Notes under the pieces: model-generated
The model's database searches: none
Told to the model about the DNA's origin: nothing
What the model saw: the letters and a program-made list of their open reading frames with translations, nothing else
Assembly: GCA_036365515.1 (NCBI GenBank)
Contig: CM070876.1
Location: 38,029,195-38,093,194, forward strand
Length of the DNA: 64,000 nt
Source of the DNA: Torymus aiolomorphi
Taxonomy: Eukaryota > Arthropoda > Insecta > Hymenoptera > Torymidae
Direction of reading: 5' to 3'
In this document: positions 24,093 to 36,785 of the stretch, one piece after another
Numbering within the stretch: position 1 is the stretch's first letter
Layout: each line of letters opens with the position of its first letter
Translations under genes and position numbers: made by a program

Positions 24093-24175
24093 CGTACGAT
24101 ACTAGTGCCTTCAGTGGGCCACTGCACGACGTGAATAAATTATCACCCTCGCTGCGCTCGAGTGCTAGATAAATA

Positions 24176-24275
24176 ATTGTTATTTATCAACGTTCATGTC
24201 TTTTACATATTTTATTTTTTCAAACTTATTTTACAAAATTAACTTGAATTGTTTTTTAATTTCTTTTTCTTCGAA
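24176..24275. repeat. Dispersed repeat, related to 40708-40808
   Basis: The words 'gttatttatcaacgt', 'atattttattttt' and 'ttattttacaaaa' occur in the same order and spacing at 40708-40808. Copies have diverged; no element boundary is clear. Confidence 0.45.
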
Positions 24276-24304
24276 TTTATATATTTAAAAGTACATTAAA
24301 TGAA

Positions 24305-24390
24305 GATAATCTCTTAAAACTTTAACGCAATGTTGTACTCGATAAGTATAATGGGTGGTTAAAATTTTAAGTCAGCTAGTCATCTCTAAG
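24305..24390. repeat. Direct repeat flanking an inverted-repeat element, copy 1
   Basis: 'gataatctcttaaaac' and 'gtggttaaaattt' in this order recur at about 25768-25845, on the other side of the 24400-25430 element. It may be a long-diverged duplication or part of a larger element. Confidence 0.4.
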
Positions 24391-24399
24391 CGCGCTTCG

Positions 24400-25430
24400 C
24401 GCGCCGTAATTCACGGAAAACATTTTGCACGTATAGGAACGATGCTCGGCAGGCATCGTCTTAATAGTACCCAAGCTCACCGCGCATCAGGCTGAGCGAC
24501 ACTGTTTCGCACGGTGCTCTCGCACCGCTAAGAAGGCTGCTGGATCGGCACCGAAAAAGACGGTGCCGACTTACTGTGCGCCGCGGTGGCTATCACTGTA
24601 TAGTGTGATGCGCGTTATTCAATAAGAATTTCTTTTTTTGTACCTAATGTTTTGTTAATAAAAAAAGTATACTTACGCTTAATACATAAATGCGGTTGTC
24701 ACGGATAATTTTTTGCTTACTTCAAACTCTATACAATCATCAATAGACGATGTATTGTCAACTGTATCGCCAATTTCTTTAGCATTTAGACTACTATTTG
24801 CTATTCTTTCACACATTGCATCTTTAAAATTGCTTTTAAAAATAACTCTATTTTCAAGCTGAGTTTCAGGTATAATATTATCAATATCTTTTTGACTTAA
24901 AGTAAAAAAATTTTCTTGGTTGACATCGTGATCTACGTTATAGAATTGAAACTAATTTTACGAAATAAAGCAAGTAAAATATAGGTTATGTATGCATGTA
25001 CTTAGATTGAAAGAGAACTTTGACCTCTCCTAACCCCCAATCGTCCAATTTTTCCGAGACAAACTTATCCATCCCCTTGATCCGTAAGCCACTCTTGATG
25101 TACTTGCGAATAATTATTGTACAGCAAAAAACGCAAGTGTCATGCCAGAAAAAGAGCCGGGCCTCCTATAAACAACAGAATTCGCAATCGCTGTGCCGCG
25201 GTACGGAAATTCACACGCCGCAATAGCCCGTGTTGTTGTCGGTGGCTCGCCTCGTGGCGCATGGGTGGCGCTGCTGTCTAATACGATGCAGTGACACATA
25301 CATGAAGCGTGCGTCGTTGGCCTCGACGATCACGATAGCTTGGCACCTGAAATCTGGTGCCGGAACCGTGCAGCACAGCCAAGCCACCGTCCCTATACGT
25401 GCAAAATGTTTTCCGTGTATTAGCAGGACT
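24400..25430. mobile_element. Inverted-repeat element of ~1 kb with a possible captured or native exon
   Basis: 'cacggaaaacattttgcacg' followed by tatagg (from 24412) is repeated in inverted orientation near 25391-25417, and both arms have 'gcgcgaag'-like sequence outside. GC-rich hairpin segments occur inside ('ggcaccg..cggtgcc', 'gatgc..gcatc'). It also contains the minus-strand open frame at 24679-24951. Boundaries are approximate and the superfamily is unknown. Confidence 0.5.
24679..24951 (-). CDS. Possible terminal exon, SAM-like motif (fragment)
   Basis: On the minus strand a 90-codon frame without ATG opens right after an AG acceptor with a T-rich run upstream (24952 and beyond) and ends at a TAA at 24679-24681. 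Its peptide is not AT-noise: it contains 'FFTLSQKDIDNIIPE' followed by 'RVIFKSNFKDAM', resembling the helix pattern of SAM-like domains (L-T-x-x-D-I-x-x-I-I-P-x..R..F). An acidic tail 'DNTSSIDDCIEFE' follows. The bounding acceptor and stop suggest a last exon; upstream exons were not located. It lies inside an inverted-repeat element, so it may belong to that element or be a captured host exon. The assignment is tentative. Confidence 0.35.
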   Translation of the reverse strand, partial: FQFYNVDHDVNQENFFTLSQKDIDNIIPETQLENRVIFKSNFKDAMCERIANSSLNAKEIGDTVDNTSSIDDCIEFEVSKKLSVTTAFMY

Positions 25431-25860
25431 TCGCGCCACTTTTGTTTTTGTAAGCTAGCAACCCATTACTCCCACCTACCAAATCACGAATAAACTGATA
25501 TCATAACAAATAGGTTCATCTTTTAAGATAGGATAAATAAAATATTCTTTGTGAAAATGCTATTAAAAAATAATTTTAAAAAATTTTTAACCACAAATAT
25601 CTCTGGTCGCGACAGTCAGATTTTTTTGGACAATGAACTTGGTTCGAAGATATAAACAAGCTATCGCTGTGCCAAATTTCAAGACGATTGATTGATTTTT
25701 ACTCCTTTTATCGTATGAGAACGAAGCGCATTTTTTTCTAAAAGAATTTTTTTCTCGAAAACAAATAAAGATAATCTCTTAAAACGTTAACCAAATATTG
25801 TTTTCAATGAGTGTAATAAGTGGTTAAAATTTCAAGTCGATAAATATAGTATATTACGCG

Positions 25861-26518
25861 CCTACACGGAGAAAAAACTGCTCGCATTTTCGCAAGCAAC
25901 TGCTTCTGCAATTTTCGTGGCTAACGCCTCTTGCTATATTCGCAACAGCGACCTTGCGGTAGTGACAGCACTGCGTACTATGAAAAATTCACAAAAGCAC
26001 GAACAAATAACACAACAGCCGACGACCTCCCTTTTTCGCAAGTGACTACATGCATCGGCGACGGGTTATGAAGTTTGGCTTTTGGTTTGCGACAACAGGT
26101 TTTCTGCATTAAAGTTAAGTATAACTTCATGAAAAATTACATGCTTTGTTTATGAGTGCAAATGGACTTATTTTTTGTTTCTAACCTATAAGCCCTATGA
26201 GCCCGATACACGGCAATTAATCGCAAGCGCGACTTGCTGATTTGGACAGTCATCGCTTGGAAAATATACACGGCTCACTTACGTAAAATGGTGGCGCCAT
26301 TCTCGTAATTCTCATACATTACGTGTCTTTACCGCAACAATGTACTCGTATTTTTGCTTGATAGATCTATCTATTTTTCACGAAATATCCCTTGCAATTA
26401 TCTCAACAGGCGCTTCTAATTTCTCAAGGCATCGAAACTATTTTTCCAACGGAAAGTGTTGCGTAAAATCATGCCATTTTCATTAGCGAAAATCGAGTCA
26501 GATTTTTCTCCGTGTAGG
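25861..26518. mobile_element. MITE with CCTACACGGAGAAAAA ends
   Basis: Left end CCTACACGGAGAAAAA and the complement at 26503-26518 form terminal inverted repeats extending about 37 bp ('ctcg', 'attttcgc' also shared). The 658-bp interior has no transposase. TSD is not clear. A stray 'tccgtgtag' end near 63767 may mark another relative. Confidence 0.65.
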
Positions 26519-27956
<1,438 letters not shown>

Positions 27957-28388
27957 GGGTGTCCCATTTTAAAACCACCAGGCAAATATCTTGAAAACTA
28001 AGGGAGATGGAAAAAAACTTTTAATACAAAAGTTGTAGGGTTCAGAGGGGCCCAACTGATTGTGACCTTGGTTATGACCTTGAGGTCAATGATCAAGGTC
28101 ATTTGAAGGTCAAATCGATTTTTTCAAATGGGAACCCCCACTTTTGACCTCGTAAATGGAAAGAGCGGAAAATTTTACGTTCCGATATGTCCTTGAGTCA
28201 AGGTCATGGTCATGGTCATGGTCATGTTTAAAATCAAAATCAATCAACGCATCAAAACATTCCCATAATTAGGCATACGAGACAAATTGTTAAATACAAA
28301 AGCTATAGGGTTCAGAGGGGCCCAACTGATCGTAACCTTGGTTATGACCTTGTGGTCAATGATCAAGGTCATTTGAAGGTCAAATCGA

Positions 28389-29279
28389 AGAAGGAGGACA
28401 CTGAATGAACACGATTATGAAAATAATCCTCGCTTCCTTGCTGTTCTAGCCATGGTACATTTAAATGTTCATGTCAGTTTACGCGAAATCGAGTTAACAA
28501 TGGGTATTCCAAGATCTACGGCCAGTAGATATTTACGATATGCGCGTTACCATCCTTACCACATTACTCTAAATCAAGCTTTAACTGTGGAAGATTATCG
28601 ACGGAGAATAACATTTTGCCAATGGGCAACACAACAAATTACTGATGATGAAAATTTCTTTAACAATGTTCTTTTTAGCGACGAGGCTACATTTCAGAGT
28701 ATTGGTATGTTGAATCGCCATAATTGCCACTACTGGTCTCCTGTTAATCCTCATTGGATGCGAGAAGTTGATCATCAGCATCGCTGGAATGTAACGGTAT
28801 GGTGTGGTATTATTAACGGATGTCTGATTGGACCTTATTTTTTTTAAGGTCACGTAACTCAACATACTTATTTACAGTTGCTGAGAGACGAGCTGCCACT
28901 CTTTCTAGAAAACGTTGATCTCCATACAAGGGCCAGAATGTGGCTACAACAAGATGGTGCTCCTCCACATTATGCCAGAATTGTCAGAGATTTTCTTAAT
29001 GAAAGGTTTAACGGTCGATGGATTGGTAGAGGAGGTCCCGTAGCATGGCCACCAAGATCTCCAGATCTGACATCTCCAGATTTTTATTTATGGGGCTTCC
29101 TAAAAAATACAGTCTACCGCAATAGGCCAACTACAAGAGATGACATGATTCAAAGGATTACACAAATCTGCTTAAGTATTCCACGTCAAGTATTATTAAA
29201 TACTGTTAGAAACTTTAAGAGGAGAATAGAATGTTGTCAACAAGTAAATGGTGCAACTTTTGAGCATCTTCTTCAGTAA
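28389..29279 (+). pseudogene. Tc1/mariner transposase (DD41D), lacking start and with an in-frame stop
   Basis: An open frame runs from the left arm boundary to 29279, broken by TAA at 28845-28847; both halves are in the same frame, so this looks like a nonsense change. The first half has a helix-turn-helix remnant ('REIELTMGIPRSTASRYL', 'YHPYHITLNQAL') and the first catalytic Asp in LFSDEATF. The second half has the second Asp in QQDGAPPH and the third in SPDFYLW, with 41 residues between them (DD41D spacing). The first ATG (28452) lies inside the helix-turn-helix region and no upstream ATG is available, so the N-terminus is missing. The product would cut and paste the element; this copy is inactive. 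Confidence 0.85.
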
Positions 29280-29349
29280 ATGGTGACCGAAACACTTGGA
29301 TCCTATGACTAAATACACATGAACGTGGAATTTTCCAATGAATTTTTAG

Positions 29350-29675
29350 CTGGCCTGATCATCCCCGACCTTGCCTTAACTGGCCGGGTCATCTCCGACC
29401 TTACCTTAACTGACCGGGTCATCTCCGACCTTGCCTTAACTGGCCGGGTCATCTCCGACCTTGCCTTAACTGGCCGGGTCATCTCCAACATTGCCTTAAC
29501 TGACCGGGTCATCTCCGACTGTGCCTTAACTGGCCGGGTCATCTCCGACCTTGCCTTAACTGGCCGGGTCATCTCCGACCTTGCCTTAACTGGCCGGGTC
29601 ATCTCCGACCTTGCCTTAACTGGCCGGGTCATCTCCGACCTTGCCTTAGGTGACCGGGTCATCTCCGACTTTGCT
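29350..29675 (+). repeat. 30-bp minisatellite inside the transposon
   Basis: About eleven copies of a 30-bp unit (core 'actggccgggtcatctccga' plus 'ccttgcctta'), with few substitutions. Because 30 is divisible by 3 the plus frame reads ten-residue repeats (L-T-G-R-V-I-S-D-L-A). The array starts just after the transposase stop; it is more likely a DNA repeat than a protein gene. Confidence 0.9.
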
Positions 29676-30493
29676 CTTAACTGCACGGAAACTGACCATA
29701 ACTTTGACCATGACCTTGACCCAAGGTCATATCAGAATTTTTCGGTTTTTCTATTTACGAGGTCAAAAGTGAGGGTTGCCGTTAAACAAAATCGATTTAA
29801 CCTTCAAACGACATCATCCTTGACCTTGAGGTCAAGGATCATGGTCAAGGTCACGATCAGTTGGGCCCCTCCAAACACTACAACTTCTGTATTTAACCCT
29901 CGTATGCGTAATTATGGGAATGTTTGGATGCGTTGATTGATTTTGATTTTAAACATGACCATGACCATGACCATGGCCTTGACTCAAGGACATATCTAAA
30001 CGTAAAATTTTCCGCTCTTTCCATTTACGAGGTCAAAAGTGGGGGTTCCCATTTGAAAAAATCGATTTGACCTTCAAATGACCTTGATCATTGATCTCAA
30101 GGTCATAACCAAGGTTACGATCAGTTGGGCCCCTCTGAACCCTACAGCTTTTGTATTTAACAATTTGTCTCGTATACCTAATTATGGGAATGTTTTGATG
30201 CGTTTATTGATTTTGATTTTAAAGATGACCATGACCATGACCATGACCTTGACTCAAGGACATATCTGAACGTAAAATTTTCCGCTCTTTCCATTTACGA
30301 GGTCAAAAGTGGGGGTTCCCATTTGAAAAAATCGATTTGACCTTCAAATGAACTTGATCATTGACCTCAAGGTCATAACCAAGGTCACGATCAGTTGGGC
30401 CCCTCTGAACCCTACAACTTTTGTATTAAAAGTTTTTTTCATCTCCCTTAGTTTTCGAGATATTTGCCTGGTGGTTTTAAAATGGGACACCCG

Positions 30494-30560
<67 letters not shown>

Positions 30561-30565
<5 letters not shown>

Positions 30566-30795
30566 CTGCAACGGTTCGTTCCGGGACGTTTACACTGTAC
30601 ATCGCTGTTATTTCCGGGACGCGCTGTTTTTTCCGGGACGTCCCGGAAAATCTGTGTCTGCAACTGTTATTTCCGGGACGTGGTATTAGTCCCACACCCC
30701 AGGGATATTATTTCTTTAGTCACGCGCTTATATAGGGAACTCTGAAGAGATAAACTATAGGACCCTGTAGATTACCAGAAATAACGTTTATAGGT

Positions 30796-30800
<5 letters not shown>
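30561..30800 (+). repeat. 240-bp CCGGGACG repeat, copy 1
   Basis: Starts tttatctgcaacgg and ends ataggtcttta, bordered by TA repeats. It contains several TTCCGGGACG words and the perfect 18-bp palindrome ttccgggacgtcccggaa. An inverted copy lies at 34788-35027. No open frame or clear TIR; a TA-targeting non-autonomous element is plausible. Confidence 0.75.
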
Positions 30801-30882
<82 letters not shown>

Positions 30883-31480
30883 AAGATACGTAAATACTAA
30901 AGTGGAATAAAGAAATAATATAATCGTAGGCATAATATTATTAATTTTACATTTGACGCAATTATTTCGTTTTAAAGGTTAATGCATGCCAATATGTTTT
31001 CGGCTTTGTTTCCTCATCAATCTCTGATTTATTTCATGCATAATTCATTAGAATATTTAAAGCGAGTCGTTGAAAATGTTGATGAATCAGGATGATTATG
31101 CATTATTATGTTTGTAGACACCACTAACATAATAATACCAACTAATACGCTATTGAAGTGTTGCAAACATAGACGTCATTCAATTATTTAGAGTAAACAA
31201 TCATCTGTGTAAAAAAGTATACTGGTTTCTAATCAGTTCAGTAATCTGTAGTCCTTGAGAGTCGCTGTTAGTGATGTTAAGTACAAAGACTCTCACACGA
31301 AACACGTACGGTGCACGAATGTTTGTATGCGTGATTACAAGCCTATTGGCGTTCATTTTTATCCTCGGGAGGAAACTCGACTTGCATAAGTTGTGCTGGC
31401 GTCATCCATCTGGCTACAATTATACACGTTCTCTCAGTGGCCTGCAGATCGGCCAGCCGTGCGGTTCGCATATCGTCACT
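30801..31480. other. (TA)n tract and P450 5' flank
   Basis: TA repeat to about 30879, then AT-rich DNA leading to the P450. The P450 frame is open upstream of its proposed start as far as 31271, but those 70 codons have no P450 homology and are probably 5' UTR. Confidence 0.5.
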
Positions 31481-32989
31481 ATGGATATCTGGTTTTGGAC
31501 GCTGCTGATCGGCGCCGGCGCCGCCATATACTACTACTTCAAAAAGAGTCTCAGCTATTTCGAGGATTTGGGTGTACCCTACCTGCCAGGATGGCCAATC
31601 CTCGGCAACATGGGAGCGCCGGCTTTCCGTTTGAAGCACGTTTCTAAGATAATGGAGGAAATTTACTACGTCAACTCCGAGGCCAAGTACGTTGGGGCCT
31701 TCGACTTCGTTAGACCTATATTCGTTTTGCGCGATCCCGAGCTCATCAAGAACGTTACGATTAAGAGTTTTGACAATTTTCCGGATCATAAGACCTTCGT
31801 CGATGAGACTGTAGACCCCCTGTTTGGTAGTAATCTCTTTAATATCGCGGGTAATAAATGGCGAGAAGCACGAGCTCTACTCAGCCCAGCCTTTACGACG
31901 AGCAAGATGAAGGCGATGTTCGAGTTGATGGCGGAGTGTGCTGAGGACTTTGTGAAGCATTTGAGCGAGCGCAAAAGGAGCGAGAACCGAATGGTGGGCA
32001 CGAAGGATCTGTTTACCAAGTATACAAACGATGTGATCGCCACCTGCGCCTTCGGGATCAAAGTCAACACGATGACCGATCCGACGAACCAGTTTTACGT
32101 TCTCGGTAGAGAGGCTACGAATTTTGAAGGCCTTTTGTCACTCAAGTTTTTCATAGCCAGGGCATTCCCGTGGCTTATGAAACTACTGAATATTTCGTTT
32201 GTTTCGGGGCATGTGAGAAGATTTTTTGAAAGCATCGTAACTACTACGGTAAAAACGAGGGACGATAAAGGTATCAGCAGGCCAGATATGTTGCAGCTGA
32301 TGATGGACGCACGAGGCAAAGGAAGCAAACACTTGAAACTCGATATCACGGAAATGACTGCTCAGGCCTTTATCTTTTTCTTCGGCGGCTTCGATACAAC
32401 TTCAACGCAAATGTGTATCATAGCTCACTGTTTAGCCATGTATCCAGACATTCACAAAAGACTACAAGAAGAAGTTGACGAAGTCATGAAAAAGACGAAT
32501 AACAAACCGACTTACGAGGCCATCAACGACATGCCTTATCTCGAGGCCGTTTTCCGTGAGTCGATGCGGCGACACACTCAGGTCGGTTTCCTTGACAGAC
32601 TGTGCTCCAGTAGTTATGAATTACCTCCGGCATTGCCAGGTGGTAAGTCTATCACTCTGCAGCCGGGCATGAACATCTGGATTCCAGTGTCGGCGATACA
32701 CATGGACCCTAAATACTATGACGATCCAGAGAAGTTCGACCCGGATCGTTATCTTGGCAAAAAGGTGACTATCAGCGATGCCGCCAATCTTGGCTTTGGA
32801 ATCGGACCGCGAAGTTGCATTGGAAATCGGTTTGCCATTTTAGAAACAAAAGTTTTGTTTTTCTACTTGCTTACGAAATTCAATCTGAAGGCCAACGAAA
32901 AGACCCGCATTCCGTTCGAATACAGCAAAAGCACGTTTACGATTACTCCAAACGGGGGATATTGGCTTACACTGGAACCGAGAAAGTAA
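31481..32989 (+). CDS. Cytochrome P450, CYP3 clan, CYP9-like (intact, intronless)
   Basis: 502 codons starting MDIWFWTLLIG, a hydrophobic N-terminal anchor of about 20 residues followed by 'YFKKSLSYFEDLGVPYLPGWPILGN' in sections (linker and proline-rich hinge). The start at 31481 is preferred over the in-frame ATG at 31271 because it places the anchor at the N-terminus, as in microsomal P450s. Motifs: C-helix WREAR near residue 128; I-helix GGFDTTS near 302; K-helix ExxR in 'FRESMRR' near 359; 'FDPDRY' meander; heme loop FGIGPRSCIG with Cys446. All essential residues are present. Family members are endoplasmic-reticulum monooxygenases using NADPH-P450 reductase, often for xenobiotic or pheromone metabolism; the substrate is unknown. 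Two decayed relatives lie downstream, so this is the survivor of a local cluster. Lack of introns is notable but could be ancestral to this lineage or reflect retroposition. Confidence 0.93.
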   Translation: MDIWFWTLLIGAGAAIYYYFKKSLSYFEDLGVPYLPGWPILGNMGAPAFRLKHVSKIMEEIYYVNSEAKYVGAFDFVRPIFVLRDPELIKNVTIKSFDNFPDHKTFVDETVDPLFGSNLFNIAGNKWREARALLSPAFTTSKMKAMFELMAECAEDFVKHLSERKRSENRMVGTKDLFTKYTNDVIATCAFGIKVNTMTDPTNQFYVLGREATNFEGLLSLKFFIARAFPWLMKLLNISFVSGHVRRFFESIVTTTVKTRDDKGISRPDMLQLMMDARGKGSKHLKLDITEMTAQAFIFFFGGFDTTSTQMCIIAHCLAMYPDIHKRLQEEVDEVMKKTNNKPTYEAINDMPYLEAVFRESMRRHTQVGFLDRLCSSSYELPPALPGGKSITLQPGMNIWIPVSAIHMDPKYYDDPEKFDPDRYLGKKVTISDAANLGFGIGPRSCIGNRFAILETKVLFFYLLTKFNLKANEKTRIPFEYSKSTFTITPNGGYWLTLEPRK

Positions 32990-33777
32990 ATGTTTGATTT
33001 TTTATTTATATAGAGCAGAAATTTTATTATTTAATAATGTGCCATCATTTTAAAATGTCAAATTAATACTTTTTTTTTATCGCGCGATAAATAGTATGTA
33101 ATTGTTCCGATAATATTAAAGATTTAGTATCACATTATAATTGACATAGATAAGTGATAGTATTATTTTCCTATTCAATTTATTAATTTTTAGAAGTTGA
33201 ATCAGATATACCTTTTAGTTTTTTATGTTTCAATTATATAATTTTTGTGATGAGATTACGTATTTGTAGTGATCAATTTTATACGCTTAAAATAAATTCA
33301 ATTATACTCTTGATAATATTATATTTTTATATTCAAAATAAAAAAATCAGGTCAGAAAATATGACTGCCAAAATTTTTCTATAGTAATGAAAAACATGTC
33401 AATTATCATGTAAATCTTAAAAAATGTTATATATTATGTACAGGTTTGTTTATCTTCTATAGGATTTATTGTGTAAATATCTGGTGAATGCCAGCCTATA
33501 TACGGATAACTGTGATTGCCCCTAGTGGAATGTACTATGTAAATGTATTGATTATCATGTTTATATAAATAAAATAAAAGAAATATAATTATCACTACTT
33601 TTTATTATTCCTATCCTATTATGATTTCAATATAAATCTACAACAAACTAAAAAAATATATTGTTATCGAATCACATATTGTTTGAAAATGAAATTTATT
33701 TGGTAAACTAAACAATAGTTTTTATATAAATTATCTCATTTTTAACGAAATACTACAATAAAATGGGTTATGATAAA
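32990..33777. other. P450 3' flank, AT-rich
   Basis: Contains AATAAA-type words (for example near 33289 and 33570) that could serve polyadenylation. Nothing else is recognised. Confidence 0.4.
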
Positions 33778-33861
33778 AATTTTTTAATCCTTCAAAGTGG
33801 AGAACAAATATTTTTTGTTACACCTGAAGGAGGCTTTTGGATATCCGTTGAATCTGGATAG
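33778..33861 (+). pseudogene. Orphan C-terminal fragment of a P450
   Basis: The frame ending at TAG 33859-33861 reads ...FFVTPEGGFWISVESG, which aligns with the C-terminus of the intact gene (FTITPNGGYWLTLEPRK) and of the pseudogene (..VWFAIESRG). No heme loop or other P450 sequence is visible upstream, so this is a short relic of another cluster member lying 0.8 kb downstream of the intact gene. Confidence 0.6.
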
Positions 33862-34363
33862 CTAACATTTTTATAGAAGATTATTTGTTTTGAGTCAAAA
33901 GAATGAAATAGTCTTGAAATAACTTATTCTTTTTTTTTTTAATTTTTTATTCGGTTGATTATGTTATGAAATAACCTTTTGTAGCACTCTAAATAAAAAA
34001 TGTTTCACGGTTTATTTGTTTCGGAACAAATGGTGATTAAAATTATATAGATGTATGGGTGATAGATACCAAAATATTACAAATATAGATATAAAGAAAG
34101 ATAAAGAAACATAGTTATATATTAGGCCATGTGGAAAATAATCTATAAAAAATTATTTGATAAATAGTCATTTATTATTATAGTTCTTTTCGTTTAACAT
34201 TAGGTTTTGTAAAAATATATAAAACTTTTTAAAATATAAATTTGAAATTTACGTAATTAAGCTTTAGTGAAGATAATAAAATGTCTATTTGTATATTAAA
34301 ATGACATATTTTCAAAACTTTTTGTTCCTTTTTATTTTTTTAGTTTTATTTTCGCAAAGCATT

Positions 34364-34734
34364 TATGTAAACTATAATACTTTGTGCTTGTTAAACACAC
34401 TATTCACTTTTTGTTAGTTATTGCAGGTTCTAAGCTACTGTCTACAATTTTTAATCTTAATCTTAGTTGTAATTTCAATAACTTTGAAATAATTATTTTT
34501 TGTCGTGAAGTTGTACAATTATTATTTATAAAGTGTACTTTCAAAGTTTTAAGTTGTCGTTGTAGTTCAGTGAACTGATATTTTCATATAATATTCTATA
34601 TACCTACCCTTAACAATATTACCAAAGGTACATCTGCATTCTAACCTTTTTAAAATCAAAGGCAAGAAGACACTGTTTAATCACACTTAAATCTAATACG
34701 CAGCTAGACGCGTCGAGAGCAAAGTATGAGTAGC

Positions 34735-34740
<6 letters not shown>
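34364..34740 (+). repeat. 377-bp segmental duplication, copy 1
   Basis: Repeated at 35164-35540 with an offset of exactly 800 bp and one substitution seen (c/t at 34714 versus 35514). No coding function is evident. Each copy ends in a TA tract. Confidence 0.95.
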
Positions 34741-35540
<800 letters not shown>

Positions 35541-35885
35541 ATATATATATATATATATATAACCGTGTAGTAGGAGTGCCGATCAGAGAATAGCTGTTAG
35601 TCGTGTACGTGGAGGGGATTCAGCTGTTCTATCTGCAAGCGTCAAGGTCACGATCGCACGTGCACTGCTTTGAATGATATTATTATCATGTAAACATAGA
35701 TTCTATTTTTCACGATTTGAAACACATTTTGAAGTACATCTACAGCAAATTTTTACTTTATTGACAAGAGGAAGTCAACAAAGATAATGCGCATGTGAAA
35801 GGTATTTATTTCCGCAGGCAAGCAGCCTCGCAGTGAGGTTTCGCTCTGTCTGTGACCGGTTTTCAGTAAATGCATACATAATCTA

Positions 35886-36652
35886 CAGGGTATCGTAAAA
35901 GTAACGGAACGGCAAGATAACTAGGCGGGAGAGCATTTTAGAGAAAAATGTTAAATATAAAAGTTTCAGGATTTTTCCTTAGCTATCCGATGGTGAAATT
36001 GACCTTGACCTAGGTCTTGATCTTCGTGGTTATTTCAAGGTCAAATTCAATTTTTCAAATGGGACTATACACTTTTGACGCCAGAAATGAAAAGAGCGGA
36101 AAATTTTACGTTCAGATATGACGTTAAGTAACTCCTCCCCTTTGACCTTCGGGTCTCCCGCAAGATCAAAGGTGGTAATTAGCGGCCACTAAATGTAAAA
36201 GTTGGTCATTCGAGGTTTTTGATGGTCAACTACGGTAAGAGACGGTCATTGGTGTTGCACAGTTGTTACCAAAGGTAAAGGACGGTTATTGATGGTAATT
36301 AGCGGTCATTAAGCGTAAAAGTTGGTCAAATTCTTTGATTTATTCGGCCATTGCAAATTTTTCGTAGTTTGACCTTGCGGAGGACTCCACGGCCAAAGGA
36401 GAGGGGTTACTTAAGGTCATATCTGAACGTAAAATTTTTCGCTCTTTTCATTTCTGGCGTCAAAAATGTGTTATCCCATTTGAAGAATCGAATTTAACCT
36501 TGAAATAACCTTCAAGGTCAAGGTCTAGGTCAAGGTCAAGTTCACCATCGGATAGCCAGGGAAAAATCCTGAAACTTTTATATTTAAGATTTTTCTTAAA
36601 AATGCTCTCCCGCCGAGTTATCTTGCTGTTTCGATACTTTTGCTATACCCTG
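35886..36652. mobile_element. 767-bp TA-flanked element with long inverted repeats (Tc1/mariner-type MITE)
   Basis: Ends CAGGGTATCGTAAAAGTAAC and its diverged complement, with arms of roughly 270 bp. TA duplication at 35884-35885 and 36653-36654. It shares 'gagcggaaaattttacgttc' and the TCAAGGTCA-rich arm style with the DD41D transposon at 27955, so it is probably a related non-autonomous family. The core has short imperfect repeats of 'ggtcattagcggt'. It ends 133 bp upstream of the P450 pseudogene ATG. Confidence 0.8.
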
Positions 36653-36785
36653 TATATATATACACGTGCAGCTTGACGAGCGATTAGAAAGTCGCGTCAT
36701 TCAGTCGTGCAGTAGTGCTCACAGGCGCTGCGCGTAGTCTCCTTTTATCCTCTACTCGCCTGTGTTGTGTAGCTTGTTTTTCATT

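Noticed and set aside
29319..29936. 205-codon frame with ten-residue repeats
   Set aside because: Produced by the 30-bp minisatellite inside the transposon; an equivalent frame exists on the opposite strand.
31271..31480. 70-codon N-terminal extension of the P450
   Set aside because: No P450 similarity; it would place the membrane anchor internally. Treated as 5' UTR.
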